A DNA stretch of 64,000 bases, from assembly GCA_905221605.1 (NCBI GenBank), contig CAJNDS010000232.1, forward strand, positions 1-64,000, written 5' to 3'. The DNA comes from Symbiodinium natans (taxonomy: Eukaryota > Sar > Dinophyceae > Suessiales > Symbiodiniaceae). The translations under genes and the position numbers were made by a program. Of this stretch, positions 18,183-28,639 are shown in pieces (the stretch's first letter is position 1; each line of letters begins with the position of its first letter). The notes beneath the pieces are model-generated. The model made no database searches. It was not told the origin of the DNA and saw nothing but the letters and a program-made list of their open reading frames with translations.

Positions 18183-18850
18183 AGGGGCCAAATTTCAACG
18201 CAGCGCAGCCCACATGGAAAGCAGTACACCAAACCACAAACCCCAGATCCCAACTCAGCGCCCTAAACCCTAAATCCTAGACCCTAAAATGAATAAACCC
18301 TAAAACTAACCCATCCCAACTCAGCAGCCCGAAATCCAAAAGGAAAATACAAGAGTTTAGCCTTTGAGATGGTAAGGCTTGCCCAGAGACTCCAAAACCC
18401 CTTAATTAAGGAATATCCCTTAATGATACCCCAAACCTAAACCCTAAACCCTAAACCTTAAACCCTAAACCCTAAACTCCTTAATCAAGGGTTTTTGGAG
18501 TCTCTGGGTGGTGGGCCCAGGAGCATGAGGCCATTCGGAAAGCCCGGCATGGAGGTTGAGATTCCTTAGCTGCTCTGAAATTTGAATCGGGCTGTCCGCA
18601 ACCCTAAACCCTAAACCCTAAATTTCAAGCCTAAACCCTGAACGGGTTTATGGGGTTTGGAGCGTTGAGGATCTAAGGGGGTCTAACGGGTAGAGGGTTG
18701 CAGGTTTCATAGGTTTTGCAGGGCTTTCAGGTTTATAGGTTGCATAGGATTTCTGGGGTGTATAGGGCACTTGCAAGTTGCATAGGATTGCATAGGGCTT
18801 CTAGGGCTTAGGGTTAGGGATTTAGGATTTAGGGATATATGGGTTTAGGC
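18183..18850 (+). repeat. Segmental duplication, copy A left part
   Basis: Shares with 48478-49080: GCAGCGCAGCCCAC, GGAAAGCAGTAC, CCTAGACCCTAAAATGAA, GGCCATTCGGAAAGCCCGGC and the GGTTTCATAGG/GCATAGG tail. Copy A continues after a 2.1-kb insertion at 20985. Confidence 0.75.
18382..18508. mobile_element. Palindromic element with its centre replaced by a CCCTAAA tract
   Basis: CCCAGAGACTCCAAAACCCC opens it and TTTTTGGAGTCTCTGGG closes it. The middle (18431-18478) is CCCTAAACC units instead of the AT-rich core of its neighbour at 18021-18135. Confidence 0.65.
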
Positions 18851-20975
18851 ATTTCCCTGGCGGTCCGCAGACGTGGCTACCTTGTCTTTTGCCATCGGAC
18901 GCGGTAACCTTGTCTTTTATGAACTCTGGGATTTGCAGTACCTTTAGAACTTTTGAAGAGGAATATCGGAGGTTTTGCAGAGTTCACGTCATATTTCCCG
19001 ACTTCGGCGCCAATTTCTTCAAGCCAGATGCATCTCTGCATCGGTTCTAAGTGCTGTCTGATTCCCACCAAGCAAAGCAGAATAAACAATAGCTGTAGCT
19101 AGTGTCTTTGCGATAGTGGTGATATTGGTTCTGTCTAGGCCTGGTAGTCTCGAGGCACATGTCGAGAGTGTGCTCCGATGCTTACAGTTGGACCTATGGC
19201 TCACAAGCAATCGCCTGTGTATTTCATACTTGGGCTATGTGATTTGATTTTGATGCAACAACTTCAAATAAAGGAAATCGCGATCGTTCATAGCTGGGCA
19301 TGAGAAAAAGATGTGTGCACCAACCCGACACGATCAATTGAACGCAACTCAACTGACTCATAGAAAGCACGGTCCTGAAAAGCAAGGTCTTTACACATCT
19401 TCCCTAAACAAACAGGTGCTGGCATGCAGAAAGCAATGCCAGAAATACTCCACACAGACACACATCAGAACTTTCCCAGATGTTAACGTACCTTGGACAG
19501 CGCTCTTGAGATTTTGCACGCTTCAGCAGTGACATCAAATGTATCGAGCAAGCAAAGGAGAAGAAGCTTCCCAACAAGCACACGTCAGGGAAAAGGGCGT
19601 TCGGACGACGTTGCTGAGACAAGTCACGGTCAAATAAGAACTTCACGATACACCCGGACCCACCACTACTGCTTTTCAGGGGTCGGACTCTGCAGATAAG
19701 TGTCAGGACACAGCCTGCGCTCAGTGGAAGGGGGCGAGAAGAAGGTGCTTGGGAAAGATTGAGGTTGGCAGGGAAAAGCTTGCAAATACACGAAGCGCGA
19801 TGTTATTCCGAAAGATGAGTTAACAGGAAAAAAAAAGCGCGTGAAAATCGCGTGAGAACCCGTGAGAACCGCGTGAGAACCCCGTGAAACGACCGTGAAT
19901 ACCCACTTTTTCGGTGAATCGCTCGAGCATGTACAAAATCGCTGTTTTCTCTTCTTGGATTCTGAAAAATCATCGTTTTTTTGGAGCTTGTTGCTATTTA
20001 ACTTGCTATTTGAGAGTGTCGGAGACAGGAGAACTAGTAAGGGCCCATGCAGACCCCCCCCCCCCCCCCTCAAATCCTCCCCCGCCCCCAAAGCCCCATC
20101 CCCCGTACCCCCCATCCCCCACAAAAAGGCCTCTTCTGGCCCAGACCCCCATTCTGGGCTCGAAATGCTAGGTCTGGGCCAGATGAGGGCTCATCTTGAA
20201 TGGTTCGAGGGGAGGTTAGCAAAATTAGGTTTTTTCTCTTGGAAGGTGCCTTGGTGACCGCGCCCCCTGTTGGGGGCTCCTGCAGGTAGGCAGTGGGACT
20301 CCAGTAGAACCCTGCGCAGGAAACTGCCCGAGGTTCTTCCATTTTGCTGAGCAACCTTGTGAACAACCCACTTTGTGGAGGGAGTGGGCAAAAACGCCAA
20401 ATTGTAATCATTCCCTCCCTCCCCCAACAAACTCGTAAAATCCAAAAATCCAGTGCGTTAGGGATACTGTATTTTGAGTTCTTGGCTTTACACAAAGGGT
20501 TCGTCGGCTTTTTTTGTAAATCTGGGGTATGCAAAGCGTGAGGTAGCGAGGACCCTAGTTATCAATGTCCGATTGATCATGGTTGATCGGATGTGCAAGC
20601 GTGCAGAGAGGTCGTGACATAGTGTTAGAGCACCACGCGCACGCTGAATCCAGGCAAACAAGATCGAAGCTCACAAAGACTCACGTCTCCCTAAGCCTGC
20701 ACACATATTCATCAAGCCCCGTATTTAAAAAAAATAAATATATATATATATATATATGTACACATTCTCTATCTCTCGACGACTGCAGTGCATATTTGTC
20801 AGGAAAATAAGGCTTCCAAGTCTCCTTTTGGATCATTTCCTTTGCTGCCTCCTTACCCTGTCAAATTTCTTATATTGGGGGGTCAGGGCTTTCGTGGTCT
20901 TTCCCTAACACCCGTCGCTACCTTGTCCTTTGGACGTCCAGGGATTTCGGGATTTCGGGATTTAGGTGTTTAGGG
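18851..20975. other. Insertion separating the two parts of duplication copy A; no gene recognised
   Basis: About 2.1 kb absent from copy B. It contains CGTGAGAACC short repeats (19845-19890), a polyC run (20056-20070), an AT microsatellite (20728-20758) and GCTACCTTGTC near both ends (18877 and 20920). ORFs up to 154 codons overlap on both strands without motifs. Confidence 0.5.
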
Positions 20976-20987
20976 TTTAGGGTTTAG

Positions 20988-21126
20988 GGCTACAAAATCA
21001 GCAAACAGTTTGAAGCACGGTCCAGGTTCGGCGGCTCACGAGGTGCACGGCCGGACAGTTCTGCACCCATCGCCACATCTCCATGCTGCAGGCTGTCGGA
21101 GTCTACTTTGCTACACCATGCGGTGG
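20988..21126 (+). CDS. Putative exon, duplicated locus copy A
   Basis: Reads GYKISKQFEARSRFGGSRGA then RPDSSAPIATSPC. Acceptor TTTAG|G. Compared with copy B there is a 6-bp insertion that keeps frame, suggesting coding constraint; the distal part differs in frame. Confidence 0.45.
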
Positions 21127-21343
21127 GTTTAGGGTTTAGGGTTTAGGGTTTAGGGTTTAGGGTTTAGGGTTTAGGGTTTAGGGTTTAGGGTCTAGGGTTT
21201 AGGGTTTAGGGTTTAGGGTCCCTAAACCCTGAACCCTAGGGCTTAGGGTTGGCCACAGACCCCTCCCAGATGGACGGCTGCTCAGCCAAAAATGCCCCGC
21301 CGCACCAAATTCACAACAACACGCAACGCAGCTTGTGCAAACA

Positions 21344-21432
21344 TTGGGATGTTCTCCCTTCTACTACCAGTCCTAAATCGGGATTATCATAGGGGGTACT
21401 AGAATCCAGGTAAAGGACTGTCAGTATCCAAC
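21344..21432. mobile_element. Inverted-repeat element TTGGGATGT family
   Basis: Shares with 23987-24073 the series TTGGGATGTT, CTACTACCAGTCCT, GGGATTA, GGGGGTACT and GGACTG, ending ATCCAAC/ATCCCAAC. Confidence 0.6.
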
Positions 21433-21534
21433 GCCAACAGCCCAAGGTTTCGCAGAACAGCCCTGAACAAAAACTAGAAGAGGGATGGCCCGAAAGCATC
21501 GATTTGCCGTGCGTTACTCCATGCAGTTGATTCT

Positions 21535-21815
21535 TTGCACTCGAACTGCATGCACTTGGACAAATGTATGCACTTACATGGTTGCATAGTCAACTTGTAC
21601 ACTGCACTTGTCCAGTGGACGTGTATGGAACTGCATGGCATTCAAGTGTGTGGAGTTGAATGCCATGCACTTGCGGTCAACTCTGTACACTTTTCATCGG
21701 CATTGAAGACAACGCCGAGCTCCAGTGGCTGGTCGCGGCACGCGCCTTCCCTCCAAAACGAGATCACTTTTTTCCCGGTCCGCTGCATGGCATTCACATT
21801 CCAGTCCCACGAAAT
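21535..21815. other. Sequence rich in GCACTTG/GCATGGCA motifs before the satellites
   Basis: Scattered GCATGCACTTG, GCATGGCATTCA and similar words, some inverted. Long ORFs start here but continue only because the repeats after it are open in all frames. Confidence 0.5.
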
Positions 21816-21819
21816 TTCC

Positions 21820-22312
21820 CAGGTTTTCGACGCCCCGGAATTTGAGTCCCACGATATTTGCGAGGTTTTCTTGCGAGGTTGGGTTTCGACATCCCGGAAT
21901 TCGAGTCCCACGCTATTTGCGAGGTTTTCGAGGAATTCGAGTCCCACGATATTTGCGATGGTTTCGACATCCCGGAATTCGAGTCCCACGATATTTGCGA
22001 GGTTCTCTTGTGAGGTTTTGGACGCACCGGCATTCAAGTCCCACGATATTTGCGAGGTTTTCGATGCCCCGGAATTCGAGTCCCACGATATTTGCGAGGG
22101 TTTCGACATCCCGGAATTCGAGTCCCACGATATTTGCGAGGTTTTCGAGGAATTCGAGTCCCACGATATTTGCGATGGTTTCGACATCCCGGAATTCGAC
22201 TCCCACGATACTTGCGAGGGTTTCGACATCCCGGAATTCGAGTCCCACGATATTTGCGAGGTTTTCCCGGAATTCGAGTCCCACGATATTTGCGAGGTTT
22301 TCAACGAGAAAG
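21820..22312 (+). repeat. Tandem array of AATTCGAGTCCCACGATATTTGCGAGG units
   Basis: About eleven units of 36-60 bp alternate long and short spacers (TTTTCGAGG, TTTCGACATCCCGG). Open on both strands; translated repeats such as ESHDICEVF are taken to be non-genic. Confidence 0.9.
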
Positions 22313-22339
22313 GACAAAAACATCCCCGTGTCGTCACGC

Positions 22340-22516
22340 GCGCGGAAGTCCGTTACCATGTTATTTGCGGTGTTTTCAAGCGCCCAAATGTCTGTTACCA
22401 TGCTATTTGCGGTGTTTTCATGCACCCAGATGTCCGTTACCATGCTATTTGCGGTGTTTTCAAACGCCCAGATGTCCGTTACCATGCTATTTGCGGTGTT
22501 TTCATGCGCCCAGGGC
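22340..22516 (+). repeat. 42-bp tandem array
   Basis: Four to five copies of TCCGTTACCATGCTATTTGC + GGTGTTTTCA + cGCCCAGA. TATTTGCG and TTTTC words are shared with the array before it. Confidence 0.9.
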
Positions 22517-22519
22517 GTC

Positions 22520-22905
22520 CGCGGCGTACTACGTCTTTACTACAAAAAGTCGACTTTCCAGCCACGGAAGCTCCGCGTGTCCGCGGCGTACTATGTGTGT
22601 ACTACAAAAGTCGACTTTCCAGCCACGGAAGCTCCGGGGGCGTCCGTGTGTACTACAAAACTCGACTTTCCAGCCACGGAAGCTCCGGGTGTCCCGGGCG
22701 TACTACGTCTGTACTACAAAAGTCGACTTTCCAGCCACGGAAGCTCCGGGTGTCCGCGGCGTACTACGTCTGTACTACAAAAATCGACTTTCCAGCCACG
22801 GAAGCTCCGGGGGCGTCCGTGGCGTACTACATTTGTACGACAAAACTCGATTTTCCAGCCACGGAAGTCCCCGGCGTACTACGTCTGTACTACACAAGTC
22901 GAAAA
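22520..22905 (+). repeat. About 60-bp tandem array (GTCGACTTTCCAGCCACGGAAG)
   Basis: Seven units containing GGCGTACTACGTCTGTACTA and GACTTTCCAGCCACGGAAGC. Confidence 0.9.
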
Positions 22906-23390
22906 AAACACGCAACAACACTACGGTTTTAGCACCGCGACCACGCGAAAACCCGCAGAGGGGTTACTTTTGCATGTCAAGAAACGCAAAAACACGACGG
23001 TTTTGGCACCGCGCCAACGCCGAAACCCGCAGAGGGGTTACGTTTGTATGTCAGGAAACGCAAAAACACGACGGTTTTGGCACCGCGCCAACGCCGAAAC
23101 CCGCAGAGGGTGTCCGCGCGCGCGAAAAAAAGTACCAAACACGACGGTTTTAGCACCGCGACCCGGCGATCAGCTGCAGAGGGTTGTCCGCGCAAATCAA
23201 GAAACGTAAAAAAACGACGGTTTTAGCACCGCGACCACGATGAAACCCGCAGAGGGTTGTCCGCGCACAGAAAGAAACGTAAAAAAACGACGGTTTTAGC
23301 ACCGCGACCACGCCGAAACCCGCAGAGGGTTGTCCGCGCAAATCAAGAAACGTAAAAAAACGACGGTTTTAGCACCGCGACCACGCATTG
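22906..23390 (+). repeat. About 65-bp tandem array (ACGACGGTTTTAGCACCGCGACC)
   Basis: Seven units with GACGGTTTTAGCACCGCGAC, AACCCGCAGAGGG and AAGAAACGTAAAAA. Confidence 0.9.
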
Positions 23391-23514
23391 GCGATGTCAA
23401 CCCAGCCCTCCGCCTTAGAAAGAGTAATTTTAATTAGAAAGAGCAATTTTAATTTAGAAATCTAGGACTGGGTACGAAGGTCTACTAAATTCTACGTAAA
23501 TCTCGCACTTTCTA

Positions 23515-23915
23515 TTCACTTCAACTTCACTCTATGCAATTCACTCTATGCACTTCACTCTATGCAATTCACTCTATGCAATTCACTCTATGCACTTCAC
23601 TCTATGCACTTCACTCTATGCACTTCACTCTATGCACTTGACTCTATGCACTTGCACTTGCACTTCACTCTATGCACTTGACTCTATGCACTTCACTCTA
23701 TGCACTTGACTCTATGCACTTCACTCTATGCACTTGACTCTATGCACTTGACTCTATGCACTTCACACTATATGCACTTCACACTATGCACTTGACTCTA
23801 TGCACTTCACACTATGCACTTCCCTCTATGCACTTCCCTCTATGCACTTCACTCTACGCGCTTCACTCTATGCACTTCACTCTATGCACTTGACTCTATG
23901 TACTTCACTCTATGT
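23515..23915 (+). repeat. 14-bp tandem array (CACTTCACTCTATG)n
   Basis: About 27 units with CACTTGACTCTATG and CAATTCACTCTATG variants. Confidence 0.93.
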
Positions 23916-23986
23916 TGTTGGGTCAGAGGGCTCCGCACGGAAGAACCCTTCGCGATGCTTTCGGGAAAAGGGGGAGCCCTTACCTC

Positions 23987-24073
23987 TTGGGATGTTACCC
24001 CCTATACTACCAGTCCTTCATAGGGATTACAAGAGGGGGTACTGGAACCCGACTAAGGACTGCCACATCCCAA
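23987..24073. mobile_element. Inverted-repeat element TTGGGATGT family, second copy
   Basis: Starts TTGGGATGTTACCCCCTATA and ends TGCCACATCCCAA; GGGGGTACT is complementary in part to the left half. See 21344-21432. Confidence 0.6.
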
Positions 24074-25100
24074 CTTACCTCTTTTATTGAACTCTGATTC
24101 TATAAAGCAGCTGTTCTGGGCCGCGGGAGGGCCAAAAACGGTTTCGACGTGGCACGCACTTCAGCATTTGGCCGGGATCCTGTGTGCAATATAGGGGTCG
24201 GAATAATTGCGACGATATCTTTCAAAACAAACCAAACCTCTACACTAATTCTTAGGCCCCCTGCAGTAGACCAACTGGTGATGCACAAAGGCCATGCACG
24301 ATGTTGTGTTGGAAAACTTGAGGTGGGCCCCCTCAACCCTCAACCCTCAATCCTAAACCCTCAACCCTGAACCCTAAACCCTAAAACCTCAACCCTAAAA
24401 CCCAACACCCTAAACCCTCAACCCTAAACCCACGTGTTGCCCCTCCGCGTCTCTTCGTCACTCCACAGATGCGACTGCTCACTTGGACAACGTCACGCTC
24501 CTGGCCGCGATGACCATCAGGGTTTAGGGTTTAGGGTTAAGGGTATAGGGTTTATCGCGAGGGTTTAGCTCCGTGCTTGCATACCTGGTTTGTGTGTAGC
24601 ATCAGCTGAGCACTTCATCATACTTCGTAAGATCCAGAACCGCATTAGAAGGTCGAAGCAAGCTCTAAAAGGGTTTAGGTTTTTGGGTTTAGAGTTGAGG
24701 GTTTATGGGGTATACTGCAAGCCTTAAGTCGAAAAACGTTCAAAAAACGCAAGCTGGAGTCTTTCACCCTTCGGATTCGACATTGGACACTGCCTGGACA
24801 TAAGCCGAGCACATGCCCAAATTTTCCCTAAACCTGGTATGTGGCTGTCCCGGCCAGGGCCTGTTGCGCGCAGCTGGGGCCACTAAAACAAACCAGGTGA
24901 GACATCCATCGGCCAGGGTTGAGGGGTTAAGGCTTTAGGGTTTTACGGTTCCAAGTGTGGGGCCTTAATTTGGGCCCCTTGCTATATAACCACTACATAC
25001 GCTTTTAATAATAAGGGCCCATACAAGGGTGAGGGACCATACAAAGGGCCAATGATTCCAACCTTAGAACATGGGGGCACCTTCAAGGCACTGAAGATGT

Positions 25101-25367
25101 TTAAGGTTCCCACTTCTGGCAGCCAAAGAACACCAGCCGACATATCTCCACGAAGTTACCCTTCGGCACCTTGACCGTCGTGATCTTCAATCGGGCGGGA
25201 AGGCTCGGGTTGATGTCCATGTACACGAACTTACCTACACGCTCCTGCCCATGGTCTTTATGATCCTCAGCCTCGCTTGTGTTGACAGACTTTGAGGTGC
25301 CTTGGACTGTGACTTTGAACCGGCTGCCCTCGGATGGCATGGCGTGCCAGACGTAGCCGACGCCGAC
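25101..25367 (-). CDS. SGNH hydrolase exon 4 (C-terminus)
   Basis: VGVGYVWHAMPSEGSRFKVT opens the exon and CRLVFFGCQKWEP closes it before TAA. The pattern of strands suggests a small beta-sandwich tail. Confidence 0.72.
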   Translation of the reverse strand, partial: VGVGYVWHAMPSEGSRFKVTVQGTSKSVNTSEAEDHKDHGQERVGKFVYMDINPSLPARLKITTVKVPKGNFVEICRLVFFGCQKWEP

Positions 25368-27136
25368 CTGGGGGCGGTTTAGGGTTTAGGGTTTAGGGTT
25401 TAGGGTTTAGGGTTTAGGGTTTAGGGTTTAGGGTGTAGTGTTTAAGGTCTAGGGTTTCCGAAATACGGGGTACCTTACTGAGGGGGGTCGTTTTATATTA
25501 AGGGAACCCTGCTCTTTGGGTCCCTTTGTTTTAAGGGAACCCTAGACTCTTTGGGGGTCTATTTTCGGGGTCCCCTATTTTCGTAGACCCCCCACCTTGC
25601 GGGTGCAAGGAGCAAGGCGCAGAACCAGCGTTGAGCCAGCCGTCGACGCATACATGGACTTCTTGTAGTTCTGCGGTCTCTTCTCCTTAGTAGCCCAGAA
25701 ACCATATCATAACAAGGGCACCCTTTTTTTTGGGTTGGTTACTTTTATAGGGGAACCCTTGAACCCCCCCAAAAAAGGGTGAAAGGTACCACTGGGCCAC
25801 CAAGTCTCCCCAAAAGGGTCTCCATACTGAAACCCGGAAAGTCTCTCAAAGTCCAGCTCTTCCAATGATGAGGTGGGCACGATGCTTCCCAGCTCATCCC
25901 ATCGAGGGTCCAAAGAATTACGAGCGAAACCGTACGTGCCGAAGCACAAGGAAGCTGACATGCTTGGCAGGGTGCTCTTCTCGTCCGGCTCAATGGTACG
26001 TAGTAAGTGTACCAGCGTCCATGCCGCGGAAATGCCTAACAAGTCCTGAAAAGCTTGGTTTCCGTGCAAGAAGTGGCGGCTGAACTGACTGTTGCACTGC
26101 TTCAGCAACTTGAAGTCCTCATCCTCCAAAGCTTTGTGGCATTCTTCGGGAACTACGGAAAACAGCTCCCGCGTCGTGAAAGGGGACACTTGCCTCCAGT
26201 AGATGGAAGCAGCCTTCCGCATGTTCAACATGCAAAACCTTTCCTTAGTTGCTGAAATCACAAACCCCCCCCCCAAAAAAAGTGTGCACTTTTGGTTTTG
26301 GAGAGATTATGGTAGCCCAAAAAATGTAAAGTGTGCTCATTTAGCTAAGTTTCATTCATGCTGTTCCTTGAGACAAGCTCGCCAACACTGTAGCTCGGGC
26401 CGGGCGCATATGGCGCAGTCACGTCCCAAAAAAAAAGCTCCACAAGCACCACGTACCGTGCAACACTCGCCAGGAGTCGGAGAAACGACTGCATGTTCTG
26501 TGTCGACTTTTCGTTGATTGCGAACTCTGCCATAGCCACATCATAAGTTGCCGTAGGTTGGCAATTCAGCCAAAACTCGGCGCCGTGCCCTGCAATGCCA
26601 TTGTTGTCCACCCGGACTGGGATCTCCAAGGCATCCAATATCTTTTTCACAATGTAGGCCCACGAGACTCTGTGCATCACCCTCCCCGCCGTGTTGGATC
26701 CTCCGAATATGCCAACTCGGAAAGGCCTTCCCTTGCGCTGGGGCGGTGCGCAAGTTGCGCATGTCGAGTTCATCCACGGGCACGTCGGGCTGACTATGCG
26801 CAGAAAGGACTCCAACAAGTCACAAGACATGCTGGAGTCTGTCGCGTTAACTGCAGTCGATTTCGAGTTCCAAGACGTGGCGGCCGGCAGGTTGCAGCAG
26901 TCTTTGCGCACTTGACTTCCGCAACGCAGGCCCGCCTCGCTCACAAAGTGTGTGAAATCACCTTGCTCGCCCCGCTCGCCGCTCACTGCAGACTGCTGAT
27001 GACGGTGCTCAGCTTGCGTGCAATTGGAAAGTGAAAGCGTTCCGCGACTCGCCAAGCCGCCGGCAAGAACCGCGGCCAGCAGCACGTATGGCACCAAGGG
27101 CCGCCATGAGCAGGTGCCAGGACATTTCCATGGCAT
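25101..27136 (-). CDS. Membrane-anchored SGNH/GDSL hydrolase-like protein, four exons, about 524 residues
   Basis: Exons: 27136-26354, 26243-25809, 25685-25596 and 25367-25101 (stop TAA). All three introns are phase 0, with donors GA, GA and GT and acceptors AG|G. The protein starts MPWKCPGTCSWRPL, then has one hydrophobic segment (VPYVLLAAVLAGGLA, about residues 15-29), so it is probably a signal anchor or signal peptide. A Cys-rich region follows. Near residue 140 comes RVGIFGGSNTAG, like block I of SGNH hydrolases, where Gly-[DG]-Ser holds the nucleophile; NNGIAGHG and DVAMAEFAIN fit the later blocks that hold the Gly and Asn of the oxyanion hole. The C-terminal exons form a beta-rich part. 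Substrate unknown; such lipases and esterases often act on acylated sugars. The start chosen is the first ATG after an inverted-repeat element; an upstream in-frame GTG is less likely. Confidence 0.75.
25368..25595 (-). repeat. SGNH intron 3: inverted-repeat element plus telomere-like tract
   Basis: A GT-AG intron of 228 bp. It holds a TTTCCGAAATACGGGG-type element (25446-25590) and about eight TTTAGGG units (25378-25432). The acceptor is GCCCCCAG|G. Confidence 0.65.
25596..25685 (-). CDS. SGNH hydrolase exon 3
   Basis: Exactly 30 codons: EKRPQNYKKSMYASTAGSTL then VLRLAPCTRK. Donor AAG|GTGGGG. It is recognisable as an exon only through its phase with both neighbours. Confidence 0.7.
25686..25804 (-). 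mobile_element. Introner element with 4-bp target-site duplication (intron 2)
   Basis: The plus-strand ends are CTTAGTAGCCCAGAAACC and CCACTGGGCCACCAAG, imperfect inverted repeats. TCTC flanks it at 25682-25685 and 25805-25808 (GAGA in gene sense). The donor GA lies in the left copy and the acceptor is CTACTAAG|G. Confidence 0.75.
25809..26243 (-). CDS. SGNH hydrolase exon 2
   Basis: 145 codons, starting ERFCMLNMRKAASIYWRQ and ending GFQYGDPFG. The plain ORF reads on into the next element, which shows the exon end must be set by splicing. Confidence 0.7.
26244..26349 (-). mobile_element. Introner element with 4-bp target-site duplication (intron 1)
   Basis: The plus-strand ends are CTTAGTTGCTGAAATC and GTGCTCATTTAGCTAAG. 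It is flanked by TTTC at 26240-26243 and 26350-26353. In gene sense the duplication is GAAA, so the left copy supplies the GA donor and the element's own ...CTAAG supplies the acceptor before the right copy. The intron is therefore element plus one copy of the duplication. Confidence 0.78.
26354..27136 (-). CDS. SGNH hydrolase exon 1
   Basis: 261 codons with the membrane segment, Cys-rich stem and catalytic block GGSNTAG. Ends ...SMN with GA donor AAT|GAAACTTAG, where GAAA is the introner target site. Confidence 0.75.
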
Positions 27137-27789
27137 ACTATATTGGGGGGTACCCCTATATACAAGGCTTCGTATTTTAATCACATCCCTTAAACAGGGG
27201 CCCCAAGCAATCTCCGATATTATGGTGTGTTTTGACCGCCCTGCTGTAGGGCTGCACGTGGGGCGGCGGGGGTGGGTAGGTTCTTGTTTAAAATTTAGGG
27301 TTTAGGGTTTAGGGTCCTGCTGTAGGTTCCTGTTTAAAGTTTAGGGTTGAGGGCCGCCACCGAAACCTTGAGCCAGAAGTCCGAAACCCGAAGTCCGAAG
27401 CGCAGAGCCCGCCACACTCTGCAGCCGTCTTGGGAGTTTAGGGTTTACCTGGTCCCCGCCTCTACGTCCAAATTTCGGACGTTCGAAAAATATAGGACGG
27501 GGCACCTAAAAAAATCAAAAGCTAAGGGTGTGTGTTCAACAAAGCAACCTATGTAAGAAGAAAAGCCCCTCTTTACACCCCTGAAACTGAGTGCTGGACC
27601 GTAGACCCCTTAAGAATGGAACCCAAAACGAAAAACTGATCCAAAGCCGAACTCCGCAAAGCGTACATATATACTGCCGTATACAACCCCTCCTCAATCC
27701 TGAAATCCGATTCCGTTACAACAACTGCTGGGCCTTCGTGAAGCAAGGTTGCTAAAACGGTTTAGGGTTTTTAGGGTAGATAGGGTTGA

Positions 27790-28318
27790 TATTATATAGG
27801 CTTTATATACAAATATATATATATATATATACATGTATGCACAAATGTTTGTACAGACATATATGTATATACTGATTCTATACAGTGCGTATATATCTAT
27901 ATATATATATGTGTGTGTGCATAAACATACCTACAAATATACATATATACAGACTGCCGAGATGGAGTTTTGATTTATATTCGAACTCTCACACACATTA
28001 TACATATCTAAATATGTAAATACCTATATCTATATGGTGTATATATATATATATATATATATGTCTGTGTGTGTGTTAGCACGAATTACAAACAAAGAAG
28101 AAATGTGCGTGTATAAGCTCCATGCCAATCATGCTCTCGCTCTCTCTCTCTCTCTCTCTATCTCTCTCCCTCCTTTTTGCTTCTCTCCCATTTGCGTGTC
28201 TGCCCACACATAACAAGATCTTATATCCCGACACGTGTGTATACGTATGTATATATATATATATAGACAAGGTATCTCGACACACGCTTGCGTGTAATTA
28301 TGAATATCTATCTATATA
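27790..28318. repeat. AT and CT microsatellites
   Basis: (TA)n with TATATACA words at 27796-28070 and 28245-28262; (CT)n at 28133-28172. No gene seen. Confidence 0.9.
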
Positions 28319-28639
28319 TGCTGACCCCCCCCCCCCCAAGATCCGCATCTGAGTGCTTGTAGTCTTGATCGCCGAAATTTCTGTATGCGTCATTAGTTCA
28401 TTCATGTTGGAACTTTGCTCTTGTACGAAAACCTTGACAGTGCAAACCCCAGTTGACAAGCGCGAGGGACACACTCAGGGAGAGAGAGACAAAGGGACAG
28501 ACAGAGAGAGAGAGAGAGAGAGTATGTACCATCTATCTATATATATATATATATGGTCATGTATTAAATACGACTAGAATATTATCACGAACTTCAATAT
28601 AGAAAGAAACTAAATCGATATATGAAATAATTCAGGCAA

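Noticed and set aside
21535-23209. Repeat-protein genes of 465, 494 and 367 codons
   Set aside because: Three plus frames and two minus frames are open over the same tandem arrays, and the frames cross unrelated satellites.
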